Shown here: piece by piece, positions 12,183-23,622 of the stretch
Layout of the letters: every line of letters begins with the position of its first letter
Numbering within the stretch: position 1 is the stretch's first letter
Source: Nissolia schottii
Taxonomy: Eukaryota > Streptophyta > Magnoliopsida > Fabales > Fabaceae
DNA length: 64,000 nucleotides
Assembly: GCA_003254905.1 (NCBI GenBank)
Contig: QANU01098946.1
Location: 37,985 to 101,984 of the forward strand
Direction: 5' to 3'
Translations under genes and position numbers: made by a program
The notes under the pieces: generated by a model
The model's database searches: none
Seen by the model: the letters and a program-made list of their open reading frames with translations, nothing else
What the model was told of the DNA's origin: nothing

Positions 12183-12190
12183 TATTTATA
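12183..12190 (-). promoter_or_regulatory. TATA box of the MADS-box gene
   Basis: The minus strand reads CCTATAAATATAG about 105 bases before the start codon, a near-consensus plant TATA box at a fitting distance for a short 5' UTR. Confidence 0.6.
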
Positions 12191-12518
12191 GGCTATTTTT
12201 CATACATATTCTATTATGGTAACACACGGCTAGGAAATATATAGTTGTATCTTCCTAGTGCTTTTGGTTACATTCAACAAATTTATGGGTTGAGATTGTG
12301 TACATCCCCTTTTGTATGTATGGCATATATATATGGTAGGAATCTAATGTCATTGAATGGCAAGATCTGGAAAAAAAAAATTCATATTATATCTATCTTA
12401 GTCTTTTTAGCTTTTTTCTGATAAAATGTGCATGGAAATTTCCAGGAAACTGCCATGATGAAGGATATTAATTTGATAAATTATTTTACAAATGGTATAG
12501 TTGAATAATTTTTGTCAG

Positions 12519-13005
12519 GGTGAAATACTCTTTTGATTCTTTAATGATACCTATTTATTCAATTTAGTCTTGTATTTTTTTAAAAAGTTTAATGTGATCC
12601 TTTATTTTTAAATCATCAGTCACTTTAGTCCTTTATTAATTCCTTAATTCTTTCATTTATGGACAATGCTGACATGGTAGTTAAAGGTGTTGATGTGACT
12701 GTTAAAGTTTTCAAAACGACGTCGTTTTAGTGCCTTTTTTTGGGAAGTTACCCAAAAAGATGATGTTTTGACTTGACTCATTACCTTTAGATGAAAAATT
12801 AATTTTTTTGGCATCAAAACAATATCATTTTGGCCACTTAACGACTACGTCACCGCCTTTCGTTACTAAAAGAATTAGGGGAGTAACGAAGGACCAAAAT
12901 AACTAACAGTTTACAAATAAAGAATCAAATTAATTATTTTTTTAAATATAAGATTGAATTGAATAAATGAATATAATTAATTAATGATCAAAAGAGTACT
13001 ATAGC
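12519..13005. mobile_element. MITE with long inverted ends
   Basis: The left end (GGTGAAATACTCTTTTGATT, then TTTATTCAATTTAGTCTTG) matches the reverse complement of the right end (GCTATAGTACTCTTTTGATC, then TTTATTCAATTCAATCTTA) over roughly 80 bases. The body contains a TGCTGACATGG / GATGTGAC-type string and no open frame. The element is about 487 bp. No clean 9-bp target duplication is seen, so the edges may be off by some bases. Confidence 0.7.
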
Positions 13006-13009
13006 GTTT

Positions 13010-13270
13010 TCATTATAACATTATTCCGTGATAAACTAGTAAATGATATGCCAATAGTTAGTTGTATAATTAATAACTAGTAGAAGTGTGTAATTTATAA
13101 AGAATAAATATTTTGAATCATGTTCGTTATAACAACATCCATTTCGTGATAAACACACAAATGATAAGTCAATAAGTAGTGTTGTAGTAGTGTGCAATTT
13201 TCAAAGGGAAAAAACTTTTTAACGTTGCAGGTATAACGACATTTGTTTTGGGATAAACTAAAAACGAAAT
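13010..13270. repeat. Three diverged tandem units of about 105-115 bp
   Basis: The string TATAAC..CATT..GTGATAAAC recurs at about 13,013, 13,129 and 13,231, each followed by AAATGATA/AAACGAAATA-like sequence. The first unit abuts the right end of the MITE. Confidence 0.55.
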
Positions 13271-14290
13271 AGCGAGAATTTTTTTTTTTAAAAAAATTAT
13301 CTATCTCACTTCATTTTAGTTTATGTTTCCCTTCACTTCGTTCCATTTATAACTTGAACTATATTCAACAAGAGTTAAGAAATTTTAAATCAATGTTTAA
13401 TTATAGAAAATTTGTGAAATATCTTCCTCAATTTCAACACTTAATTAATACATTCTATTAATGTTTATCTATATTTATCAAGCTTAAAATGTTGCGAAAG
13501 ATAAAATTGAAAAGCCAATTAGCAATACTTGATTGATAAATAAAAAAAAGTTATGAAGTAAAAACATCGATATATACCGGAGACATGACACAGATCCTAA
13601 CACAGGGAGAGTAGAGTTGAGGGTGATGGAAGATGAGCATTTGGTTGGTGTCGGAGGGAGAGGTTGTGGGGTAGTTGAGATCAATGACACAGGATATCAG
13701 CGATAAAGAAGAAGAGGAGGACGACAAATACGACAGCAATATGTCCCTCTTTGATCTAGAGCTTGAAGTCGAAGCGTCCGAACCACGAGTTAAAATCTTC
13801 GACGTGAAATGTTAGATCTAGAGATTAATTTTGTTGCTAGTGTGTTGAAGGCAACGGTGGCAAAGATCGACAACAGCGACGACAACTGAGATCAACAGCA
13901 TCAGAGTTAAAGAGACAGATGCATGGTAATGGTGATTAATTAATAAATAGAATTATATTTTATATAAATATTAAATAGTGAATTTGTAACAATATAGCTG
14001 GCTAATTACGCTTAAGTCGCAATTAACATACGCCAGTTGTCACGTTTTAGCTTTTCATTACTTTTAGACTTAGTTTTAAGAAATACACTTAGATGGAAAA
14101 TATGGGGAATTTTTGAACTTTTGCTGAAACTGAATTTAAAATACGAGCCATGCATGGAAGAATGATCAAAGATAGATCATAACCATGCTGGAAAGTCGCG
14201 CAACATCAAAGGTGCATCCCCATCAAAGCAAAGATAATACATATATTGAATATACCTCATAATATATTAATTAGGTGCATAGGGAAATAC
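13271..14290. other. Intergenic stretch with two short overlapping frames
   Basis: Plus-strand ORFs at 13,636-13,719 and 13,684-13,815 (43 residues, MTQDISDKEEEEDDKYDSN onward, acidic) have better base composition than their surroundings but match nothing I know. They could be a captured exon piece. Otherwise AT-rich with no feature. Confidence 0.35.
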
Positions 14291-14636
14291 AATCAGTCAT
14301 TACATTCCATAGAGATTCATACAAAATATTTAACGAGTGCAATATAACGTCGAGGAGCATACTACGCCCTACGCCGAGTGCAAAACATACCCTTGCTCAT
14401 CACAAAATATAAACATATTAAGTAAACATACATAGATCTAATACACCAAAGGAAAGATAAATAGAAATAGCAGGTCACATTGGACTCTTGCTATCACTCA
14501 TGTCCATGTCGTCCTCCGCGAGCAAACAAGATTGGAAAGGGCCACGACTAGGCAAAAAGACTAAGACCGACATCTTGGCACTGAACATTGCTCTATAAGT
14601 CATGCAATATCCTGTTCGGCGAGAAGGACCAATGCA

Positions 14637-15089
14637 TTATGGCTGGGCAGGTCGAATAGGGTCCTCTTCAGGATCATTTTCTAAGTCATCCTCAACTAAC
14701 TCGAACCCAAACTCAGAATCATCAGCCTCAATATCCTCATCCTCATGGTCAACTCCTAACTTAGCCTCTACATCCCTCATAATGTCATCAACAGTAGCAG
14801 CCACATCTCCAATCACTAAGTTGTCCTCTACAGCATCAGTCACAATGGTAGTAAGACCCAGGAACTTCTCTTCCTCATTAATGTTATCTAGAATTAATAT
14901 GGGGTCACAGAAATGGTGATAGGTGTCCCACTCGGGGTGAGTATGGGATGCTCGGGTCTGGGAGGTGTACACTGATATATCAGAACTCGCTGCTGACTCT
15001 GGAACTAGGTCAACTACTGGTATTGGCGGAGGTGGAAAAGGCGTAGGCTCATGAGACACTTGAACATCAATGGGAACAGCTGGTAACAC
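14637..15089 (-). other. Acidic ORF of unknown function inside retroelement DNA
   Basis: A 150-residue frame starting MLPAVPIDVQVSHEP with a Pro-rich patch and then a long Asp/Glu-rich tail (DHEDEDIEADDSEFG, DDLENDPEEDP). I do not recognise a domain. Similar acidic frames occur by chance or by selection in long gypsy LTRs. I would not call it a host gene. Confidence 0.3.
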
Positions 15090-16559
15090 CAGGGTGCCAA
15101 TGGCACAGACTAGATCTGGAGTAGTAACTCAGGTGTGATGGTGAAATGTTCCAAACCCGCGATCGTAACCTCGTACGTCATCATGCTCACAGCCTCAAGC
15201 ACGACCATTCTCCTGGTAGGGTCCTCTCTACAACTCTAGATGATCGGGGGCAACGTCCCACTGTGTAGATGTGCTCCATCGGGACCTAGAACCAAATGCG
15301 AAGGGTATGAGAAATATATATTTCCTCAATGGATCTGTATGCATCGCCTAAGTGATATCGCATAGGGTTCCACCGTTCGGGTCTTCTCTAAGTAAGCATT
15401 AATGAAGGTTTAGTTAATCTCGTGTCCTAGTCCTAAACAGTTACCAGTTGATTCTAATCTTTCCTTTAACCTAGCAGGTACCAAGATATTGTAGACATAA
15501 TAATGGTTAGACATGGATAAATGATAGAGTAGTGAAGTCACGCATGAATATGAAGTTATATCTCTTCTTCCTTTATTAACATTAGTACCCTTTAGTACAC
15601 TTGGGACTGGTTACCACCCTTAGGCATACAACTTCGTATTATGGACTTGATGTCAATTATGTGGTAGCGAACCACGCAAGTTTCTTGACTGTGTCAGTAA
15701 CCAACGATTTACGTTAGCTAGAGTGACTAGCTAACTACGTTGGACTAAGGGATTTTTATCTTTTCCCTTTTAGTACACCTAGAACCTTGGGTGTACAACC
15801 TCTGAACCAACAACAAGGTTACTGGCCCAAAGGACACACTTTACGAGGGAACCTTATTATGAATGGATCCTAGTTACTATAAGTGTGTTATATTAAAAGT
15901 TTTATGGATATTTCCTCAGAAGAGGACTTAGATTATCTTTGATATACTTACATCTTCTGTTCTTGTAACACACTTATAAAGGGATGATGATACACACACA
16001 CACATGTATATGTATGATTATAAACACAAAAGAATGCATGCTACATTATAATAACATAGTCATCGATTCAGGGCATGGCATTCCATAATCACACTTATGA
16101 GGATGGGCATTAACATGGATATGTCATATTAGAAAATCAATTATAACATGGTCAAACATAATGATAGCACATGCAAACACACCCCGATAAATGCAAACAC
16201 AATGCCAACTATCATTTAATGGGCATAACTTGAACCATACTTACAGTACTTCCATGCTAAAGTTCTTGTATCCTTATTATGAGGATTTTATGGTCACCAT
16301 TCTGACCTTAAGTTCATTTTGTCGTGTGTATGGAATCTAGTCTTGACTCCAAACTCAGAGAACCATAAACTAGCATGTACAAAAAAAAACCATAGGAGCT
16401 TTAAGAGCTAGAAACACTCATACAATGTTCAAGACAACCAAACCTTAATTGATTGGAATATGATGGCCGAAACCACCCTTAGGGATACATTGATCCATCA
16501 CTCTTTGGTTTAATTCAAAAACTCATATCATCGTTTATGCTTGAAATAACCGTGGATAT

Positions 16560-17700
16560 GCGGATCTCATCAACACTTAATATGTAACATATAAACAAAC
16601 AAGGCAAATCCAAAACCCTAAAAGGGAAAAGAATGAGTCTATCACCACTTGATGTGTCCTAAGCGCATATCATAGCTTATACTAGGAACCAACCATGGAT
16701 CATTTTAAACATCACAAACTATCAATTTACAAAACCATGATTTCTTAAGTACATGAAGGCCAAATATAGCATTGAGAGAAAACAACAGTTCATTTCCTCT
16801 TGGGTTGTTCCAAAGCTCATATCATAGCTTAAGCTAGGAACAAACCATGGATCATCTAAACCTTACAAAACAAAAAAAAAAAAAAAAAAACTCTAAACCT
16901 TTAAACCCATAAGGGCTGAAAATACATGGAGAGGGAACACAAGTTTATCACCTCTTGGCTTGTCCTAAAACTGATATTGTAGTCTATATTAAAGACAAGC
17001 CATGGATCATCTAAACACCATCAAACATAGACAAACACAACCCTATGCAAATATGCACACAAGGCTAAAATACACATAAAGAGGCACACAAGCGTATCTC
17101 CTCTTAGCTTGTCCTACACTCATATCATAGTTTATGTTAGGAACAATCCATGGATCATTTAAACACCATCAAACATAAACAAAACAACTATTATGAAAAT
17201 ATGCAGACAAGGTCGAAATGTTGAGATTAACACAAGTTCATCACTTCTTGGCTTATTCCACAAACTCATATCATAGTTTGAAAATAGCCATGGATCACTT
17301 GAACACCATAAACTTTATAAAAAAAAACCCTAATGTCATAAAAACTCAAGAGGCCAAAATTCACAAGAAAGAAACATAAATTCATCACTTTTTGGTTTAG
17401 TCCAAAAAATCATCATAGTTTGTGTTGGATTCATCATAGATCATATGAACATCATCGACTTTAGAAAAACAAAACCCTAAGGTCATAAAAACTCAAGATG
17501 GCCAAAATGCACAAGAAAGAAACATAAGTTCATCACTTTTTCATTTAGTCCAAAAAATGATATCATAGGTTGTGTTGCATTCAACATAGATCATATGAAC
17601 ATCATCAACTTTAGAAAAACAAAAACCCTAAGGTCAAAAAAAACTCAAGATGGCTGAAATGCACAAGAAAGAAATATAATTTCATCTAAACCCTAGCTTG
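16560..17700. repeat. Tandem array of about seven units, period 140-155 bp
   Basis: The anchor CCATGGATCA (later CATAGATCA) recurs at about 16,693, 16,846, 17,001, 17,149, 17,289, 17,434 and 17,584. Each unit also carries AAACC-CTAA, TTCATCACTTCTTGG-like and CTCATATCATAG-like strings in the same order. The last three units are closest to each other. The array lies inside the decayed LTR sequence. Confidence 0.8.
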
Positions 17701-18469
17701 ATAGAAAACCCTTTTGCAAGAAAACTATTTCAAGAACACTATTAGCACTTTGCAAGAAACTCATAAACAAGGTTAGACACAAAAGCACACATTGGAAACC
17801 CTAATCTTAGGTCCAAACCGAATCAATCCAAACATTCCAAGGGGATAAAAAAAATACATTTTTCTTGAAGGAAAACTCAATAACATAGTTAGAAACCACA
17901 ACAACATAAGTTCTTCCAAGAGGAACTAGATAATCGAATTTTATTATGTTCTTTGATGGTGAAAGAAATTATATTTTCATGAAGGGAAAGAAGAGAGGAA
18001 AAACATATCCAAACATCAAAAGCATTGCAAGAGATAGTTGCACAAGTGTGCATAGAAACCTACCTAAAGCACAAACAAATGATGTCTTCTTGTAGAGGAT
18101 GAAGAGGGCTTTAACTTTTGTGAAGAGAGTATGAATTTTTGAAGAGTTTATGAGGGTGATATAGGGGGGAGAGGCCAAAATTTTCTAGGTCTAGTTGGTG
18201 AGGAAGATGAAGCTTTTTAGAAGTTTTGGAAGAAGGAGAAGGGAGAATTGGAGACTTTTGCTTTTTCTCTTGAGTATGTAACTGAAAAATGAAATGTGAG
18301 TGAAAAGAAGTAAAGGAGGAATGGGTTGATGGGTGCAAGAACGGAGAGGAAAAAAGGGGAAGGAAAACCACATAACAGTAGAAATTCAATGAGCTTGCAA
18401 TTTCATTAGTGATTGACTTGATTAAGTCCATAAAGAGACTTGATAAGCTAGATTTAAGATAATCATTCG

Positions 18470-18650
18470 GACACCCGCATATGTTTAAAAATTTCACGCT
18501 TCGAATGTCCAGACGTGAGGGGGTGTATTAGAGCCTCACATTGGTTAGAGATAAGACCTGGGTAAGCTTTATAAGTGCGAGACATCCTTCACCGCATGAG
18601 GTAGTTTTTGGGGGGTTGAATTAGTCCACTCAATTCTTAATAACGTGAGT
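18470..18650 (+). mobile_element. LTR-edge fragment, probable copia type
   Basis: The strings GAGCCTCACATTGGTTAGAG, TTTATAAGTGCGAGACATCC and TTGGGGGGTTGAATTAGTCC in this order are typical of short copia-type LTR pieces scattered in dicot genomes. No partner LTR or coding sequence is present. Confidence 0.4.
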
Positions 18651-19000
18651 TTACTCATTTTATTTTGATATACTATCAATATAAAAGTATTTTATATGAA
18701 CAAAATTATATATACACACACACATCAAAAAGAAATTATCAATTCCATTAAATATTTACTTAATAACATTTTGCTTATATTTTTATTGTTAAAAAGAATA
18801 TTAATTAATGATATCATTTTCTTATGAGAAACAATTAAAATAAATATAATTAAATGTATTGAGTGTTGACAAAAATTGTTATTATAAGCTACTAGAATTA
18901 ATTTAATGGTAAGAGATTTGAGTAGTATACATGAGGTCCTAAGTTCAAAATTCATTGAATTTAATTTCCAATGTAAAAATACAAAAATTGTTATTATTAA
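18651..19000. other. AT-rich spacer
   Basis: Nothing recognised besides a short (CA)n run at about 18,713. Confidence 0.5.
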
Positions 19001-19018
19001 AAGGGGCTCTATGTTTTG

Positions 19019-20191
19019 GATGAAGAATCTTTTTTTTGATACATCAAAAAGCGAAAAGAGAGGCTAACGCCTAACAAACAAAACACCCATAGAGTCTGCC
19101 AAAAGAGCAGAAAATAAAGCAGAAGGCAAGGAACTCAACTCTACATAAATAGAGTTACCAATCGCTCCCTTGGCTAGAACATCTGCACATTGGTTTACTT
19201 CCCAAAGCATGTAATGAATGTTAACAATCTAGTCCCAACTCTTCAAAAGCCTAATATCACGAATGAGACCACGGTAAAGATGGAAATCACTGCAACCTAT
19301 AGAAACCATGGCCATTGCATGCAAGGAATCACAATCACAAACAACCATCTGAAAGCCAAGCCACCAAGCAAGGTCCAAACCTAGCTTAATAACCATTAGC
19401 CCAGCCCAGAGGATATCACGATGGCCTAGAGAAGCAAAGAAACCAGAAATCTAGCCTCCTTGACCATTCCGCAGTAAGTCCCCACAACCAGCTCTACTAG
19501 AAGAACCAAGAACACTCCCGTCTACGTTTAGTTTAACAAAAAAATTCTCCCGCGGACACCAGCGAATAAAGCAAGAATCAAAAGCAGAAATATTTTTGCC
19601 CAAAAATTGCATGTAATCACTATAAGCCATATGACTACGGTGAACAATTTGGGGACAAAGAAAAGCCCTCCCCTCAATAACTTCCTTATTCCTCGCGATC
19701 CAGATCTCTCACAATGTTAAGTAGAAAAACATGCTCGATTTAGAAACAGCAAAATGACGCATCCAGAGCTTAAAATCAATAGCTGAAAAAACTGGATCAT
19801 TAACGAAATATCAAGCACCTTCCAAACAACAAAAGATTAATGACAGTCACAAAAGTAATGAAATGTTGTATCCTCATGGTTAGAACACCAGACACAAACC
19901 GTCGTCTGAGCAAGGGCTCGATGAGCTCAGAGGGAAGCTGTAGGAAGTGCATTGTGCAAAAACAACCAAATAACAAATTTTATTTTCTCTAAACTTTTCA
20001 AATTTCAATGCCATATCTAGGAACTCAAGCCTGCAGAAAGAAGTTCATCACGAATGCGCTTGCGAAGTAACCAATCATACCCAAAAGCCACCGAATAGGC
20101 AAAGCCTATAAGAAAAGCCTCTAGTGGAGGCGGTGAAAATCGAGTAAATGGCCTCTGCGTTTTTTTCTATTTGTTTTCAGTAGAGTTGGAG
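19019..20191 (-). mobile_element. 5'-truncated L1-type LINE with target duplication
   Basis: The minus strand encodes, in broken frames, a zf-RVT region (WHWNLKSLEKIKFVIWLFLH, then NALPTASL and a CVWC..HEDTTFHYFCDC zinc motif) followed by an RNase H region (KLNVDGSVLGSSSRAGCG, CDCDSLHA, EVNQCADVLAKGAI). This is the C-terminal order of plant L1 ORF2. The apurinic endonuclease and reverse transcriptase are missing, as in normal 5' truncation. A T8 run at about 19,031 is the tail on this strand. Direct repeats AAGGGGCTCTATG(C)TTTTG at 19,001-19,018 and 20,192-20,210 flank it. Several stops make it dead. Confidence 0.85.
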
Positions 20192-20210
20192 AAGGGGCTC
20201 TATGCTTTTG

Positions 20211-21770
20211 TTTAAAATAAAGTTTTATTTGGTCTTAAAAAATTATCTATGGGACAAAATAGAGTTTTTTGGTCAAATGGGCCTCAATAGTTGAGCCTTA
20301 TAATTTCATAAAATATCTATACCTATGGGCCATAATTTGGGCTGAGTTTCATTTGTGGGCTAAATTTCCCCATGCCCCTCCACTCACCGTGTCTCAAATC
20401 TCAATTCTCATCTCATTCGATTCTCTCTCTCCTCCCAAAAAACCGTAGCAGCACGACGCGACAGCCTTCACCGGTCACCACCGCTTCTCCACCAGCCTCC
20501 GCCGATCAGTGCGCCGGCCACGACAGTCCCGTGGGATTTCCACTCTGCTTTTGTTCCTCTTTCTTCTATAGGGTTTGTTCCTCTTGATAGTTGCTTCCCA
20601 GCTCCAATTTCCGCTATCGTTGGTTTTTCTGATTTTATTTGTTTATGGTATTATTTGTTTATTGACGTTGAGGAGTGATGTTGAAACCTTATAACAACGC
20701 CACAACGATAGAATTTGGTTTTCCTTTATTTTACTAGTGTGATCTATGTGTGCGGTTAGTGATAACTTATTGAGTTCTTTGTGATGTTTTGAGCTTTTGA
20801 TTGGGAAATGAAAGGGCTATTTGTTGATTGTTTGTTGGCAGGTAATTAGTGAAAAATAAAACCAAATCAACCCGAATTTGATTGGTTAAGATTTGGTAAT
20901 AAAGATTCTGAACCTGGAATATTTTCTCTAAATCTGTACCAACTTGAATCGATTACCCTTAGTTTGAGTGTTGGACAGATTTAAAAGAAACATTTTTGGG
21001 CATTAAACGAATATCACAAAGTTAAGCTGGAAGCTATTAGAGTAGATGACTGCTATGCATTGTACATTGTGCTTGTTTTGTTGCAAAATGTAGGCATTGA
21101 CATTAGGCTATGATTTATCACCAGCTAAATGGAGTTTTGCCTGATAAATTCCGAGTTTGGATATATTCATCTGCTGCAACCTGCAATATCTAAACAATTC
21201 TGCTTCAATTTCTGCAATTATGCAATATATCTGCTGTAATTCTAGTGCAATTCTGGTGTAATTCTACTGACAATGAGGAGTTAATTTCTGCAATATATCT
21301 GCTGTAATTCTGCAATCTGTAATTTTGCTGCAATTTCTGCAATCTGTAATTTTGCTGTAATTTATGCAATCTGCAATCTGAATTTCTGCTGCAATCAAAA
21401 CGTTTTGGCCCGCTTTGGCCCAGTCTAAACCCTTTTAACTCGGCCCGAAGATGACCGGGTCTATCGGGTTTAGGGTCGGGTCCGGGTCCTCGTCCTCAAA
21501 ATTGGCCCGGTCTAAATATAGGGCAGGGTTCGGGTATAGGCCAACCCGGCCCATGAACACTTATGATGGCTATATATTCAGGCTGATATGCAAATTCACT
21601 AATACAGTTAAATGAGATATGAGAAACTTTTTACAATTTTTAGGAACTAATGTTTTGATTCTTAAGGAATTTGGCCTGCTCTACATGGATCAAAATTGAA
21701 TCTGTAGTTCTCTAATTTTGCTGACTCCTTACTCCTTCAGCAGTGGTCTCTCACAACAAGACAGTAACCA
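20211..21770 (+). other. Leader region upstream of the TatB-like start codon
   Basis: The pyrimidine-rich, CG-containing stretch at about 20,370-20,600 looks like promoter and 5'-UTR exon of the gene that follows; the acceptor CTCCTTCAG at about 21,740 would join it 31 bases before the ATG. A donor was not fixed (GGCAG/GTAATT at 20,841 is one option). Between them lie TCTGCAAT-type repeats (21,170-21,400) and a CCCGG-rich hAT-like end (21,405-21,570). An ORF at 20,372-20,587 lies in the leader. Confidence 0.5.
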
Positions 21771-23622
21771 ATGCTGGGATTTTCATATGGAGAAATATTG
21801 CTGTTGCTTGGAGTCACTGCAGCTGTGATTGGTTGGTTCACACTTCTCTTTACTTTCCGTTTATCATAAATCAAATTTAATTTAGGAATCTAAATTGTTT
21901 ATCTGTCAAATGGGTGTATTATAGGACCAAAGGATTTACCAATCATAGCCAGAACGGTGGGGAGGCTAGCTGGTCGATCTATTGGCTACGTACAATTGGC
22001 TCGCGGTCAGTTCGATAGTGTTATGCAGCAATCCCAAGCTCGCCAGGTACCCCCCTTTCTCCAGGCTAGAGTTATAACTTACAACTCACATGGATTAGTT
22101 TCTTTAGGTTTTTATAGAGCGAGTTCTATTAATAATGGCTGTAAGTGTGTAACATTTGGAGAAATAAAACCAGCAAAAGGAAGTAATTTTTAAAAAATAA
22201 CAAAAAAACCTGGGACTCTAATTGAATCAGTGAGGATAGTGATTTTAATGCCTGGTTTTCCCTTTGCATTTCTCTAACAATATAAGAATATAACAGTTAG
22301 GCACATATTTACCTTGCATCAAAGAATGTGCACGTCTGTACCGCAACTTGGTAATGGCATTCAAGTAGCAAAAACTAAATTCTATTGTATTCGCATTTTG
22401 TCTTTAGGTTCATAAGGAGCTTCAAGACACAATGGCACAGCTAGATGCTATTCGTCATGAAATACGAAGTATATCAATCATAAATCCTGGCCCTTTGACA
22501 CGGAGGCTTGTGGATAATGTTGACCCGACATCTATCTGTAATGGTACTCTTTTCATGATTTATTTTGTGACATATTTCAGGATTCTAAATTTTTACTGAT
22601 ACAGTTGCTAGCATTTTCTAGACAATAAGAAACCCGAAGATGTTGGAAAGAATAACTCAATACCCACTGTTACCAAGGTTAATTGACTACACCCACAACT
22701 TGATATAATTATATACTGCTTCAGGAAAGTTTGCTTTACATGTCTATAATTATTTCCAGGATTCGACTTCATTGGCCTCAAATTTGTCCAACATGCAAAG
22801 TCAAGCAACCACTTATGCCAAATTGGCAGAGTCCCCGGCCATAAGGAATGGTCTAACAGCGAGTAGTACTGAAGTCGAGAAGATTAAAGATGAACTACAG
22901 CTTGCTGTCTTACCAGTTTCTGCTGAAAGCGCCGGACTCTTGCCAAATCGTGGGGGTAATGATAGTTTATGTTGTTCAGTCAGATTTTTTGCTATGATTG
23001 TCTGATATCTTTGTTGCACTTTACCCCCTTGAACTATTGGTCATGTGCATGTTACCCTTGACTCAAAAACGTGCCAATTGACCATTAACGCTTCATAACG
23101 GTGCAAATTTACCTTACATCACAAAACTACCCTCATCTTCTTGAAGAAGAGGAGGATGGAGGGGAAGGAGATGAGGGTAATTTAATAATTTAAGAGTTGA
23201 TTTGTACCATTATGAAACTATACTGGTTGATTTGCACATTTTTAAAAGTCAGAAGTAAAGTGCGCATAATCTATAATTCAAGGTGATAAAATTCTTTACT
23301 CCCTTGTAAAAATTGTTAATATTGTTTCTTTCTTTTGGAATGTATAGTAAACTGTTTGTCTCATTTTCTGTTTATGATTGTGGCCGGTCATAGCTTTATA
23401 CCTCATTCATTTCACATTTTCACTTTGTATCAAGATGGACATCATCATGCTTATTGTTGATGGGTCTAAGTTTGTTTTAGAATGATATCTGACTTGAAAC
23501 AATCTTTGGTTGTATTGGCAGATGCTGTGAAAGGATCCGACATAGTGCTAGAGGCAATTTTGGAGGCAGAAGTAGCTCATAATGCAAAGCGGTTCTTTTC
23601 ACAGCCCCAAAACCAAATATGA
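21771..23622 (+). CDS. TatB-like Sec-independent protein translocase subunit, probably mitochondrial
   Basis: Exons 21771-21831, 21925-22046, 22408-22543, 22622-22677, 22760-22955 and 23522-23622 join in frame to 223 residues with GT-AG borders throughout. Residues 5-21 (SYGEILLLLGVTAAVIG) form a short N-terminal membrane helix, followed by the GPKDLP hinge and an amphipathic helix (IARTVGRLAGRSIGYVQLA), the TatA/TatB layout. QARQVHKELQDTMAQLDAIR continues as a helical charged region, and the rest is hydrophilic. TatB proteins bind TatC and twin-arginine signals so that folded proteins cross a membrane. This plant family resembles the TatB-like protein tied to the mitochondrial Tat pathway and Rieske protein maturation, rather than chloroplast Hcf106. 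No cleavable presequence precedes the helix. The mitochondrial assignment is from family knowledge. Confidence 0.88.
23019..23290. mobile_element. MITE in intron 5 of the TatB-like gene
   Basis: The left arm (CTTTACCCCCTTGAACTATT, CATGTGCATGTTACC, CGTGCCAATTGACC) matches the reverse complement of the right arm (TTTATCACCTTGAATTATAG, TATGCGCACTTTAC, TGTGCAAATCAACC) over roughly 60 bases. It is about 270 bp and non-coding. The target duplication is not clear. Confidence 0.7.

Larger units (their letters stand above)
14300..18480 (-). mobile_element. Decayed long-LTR retrotransposon sequence, Tekay/chromovirus-like
   Basis: Read on the minus strand this block has the layout seen in long Tekay-type LTRs: a pyrimidine-rich leader with a CCTTCATGAAAATATAA-like string near 17.97-18.4 kb, a repeat-rich middle, and near the far end a stretch encoding a very acidic ORF. 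No reverse transcriptase or integrase remains. A solo LTR or LTR plus a little internal sequence is likely. Assignment rests on overall resemblance to the two other elements at 57.4-59.9 kb and 62.9 kb, and the limits are approximate. Confidence 0.45.
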
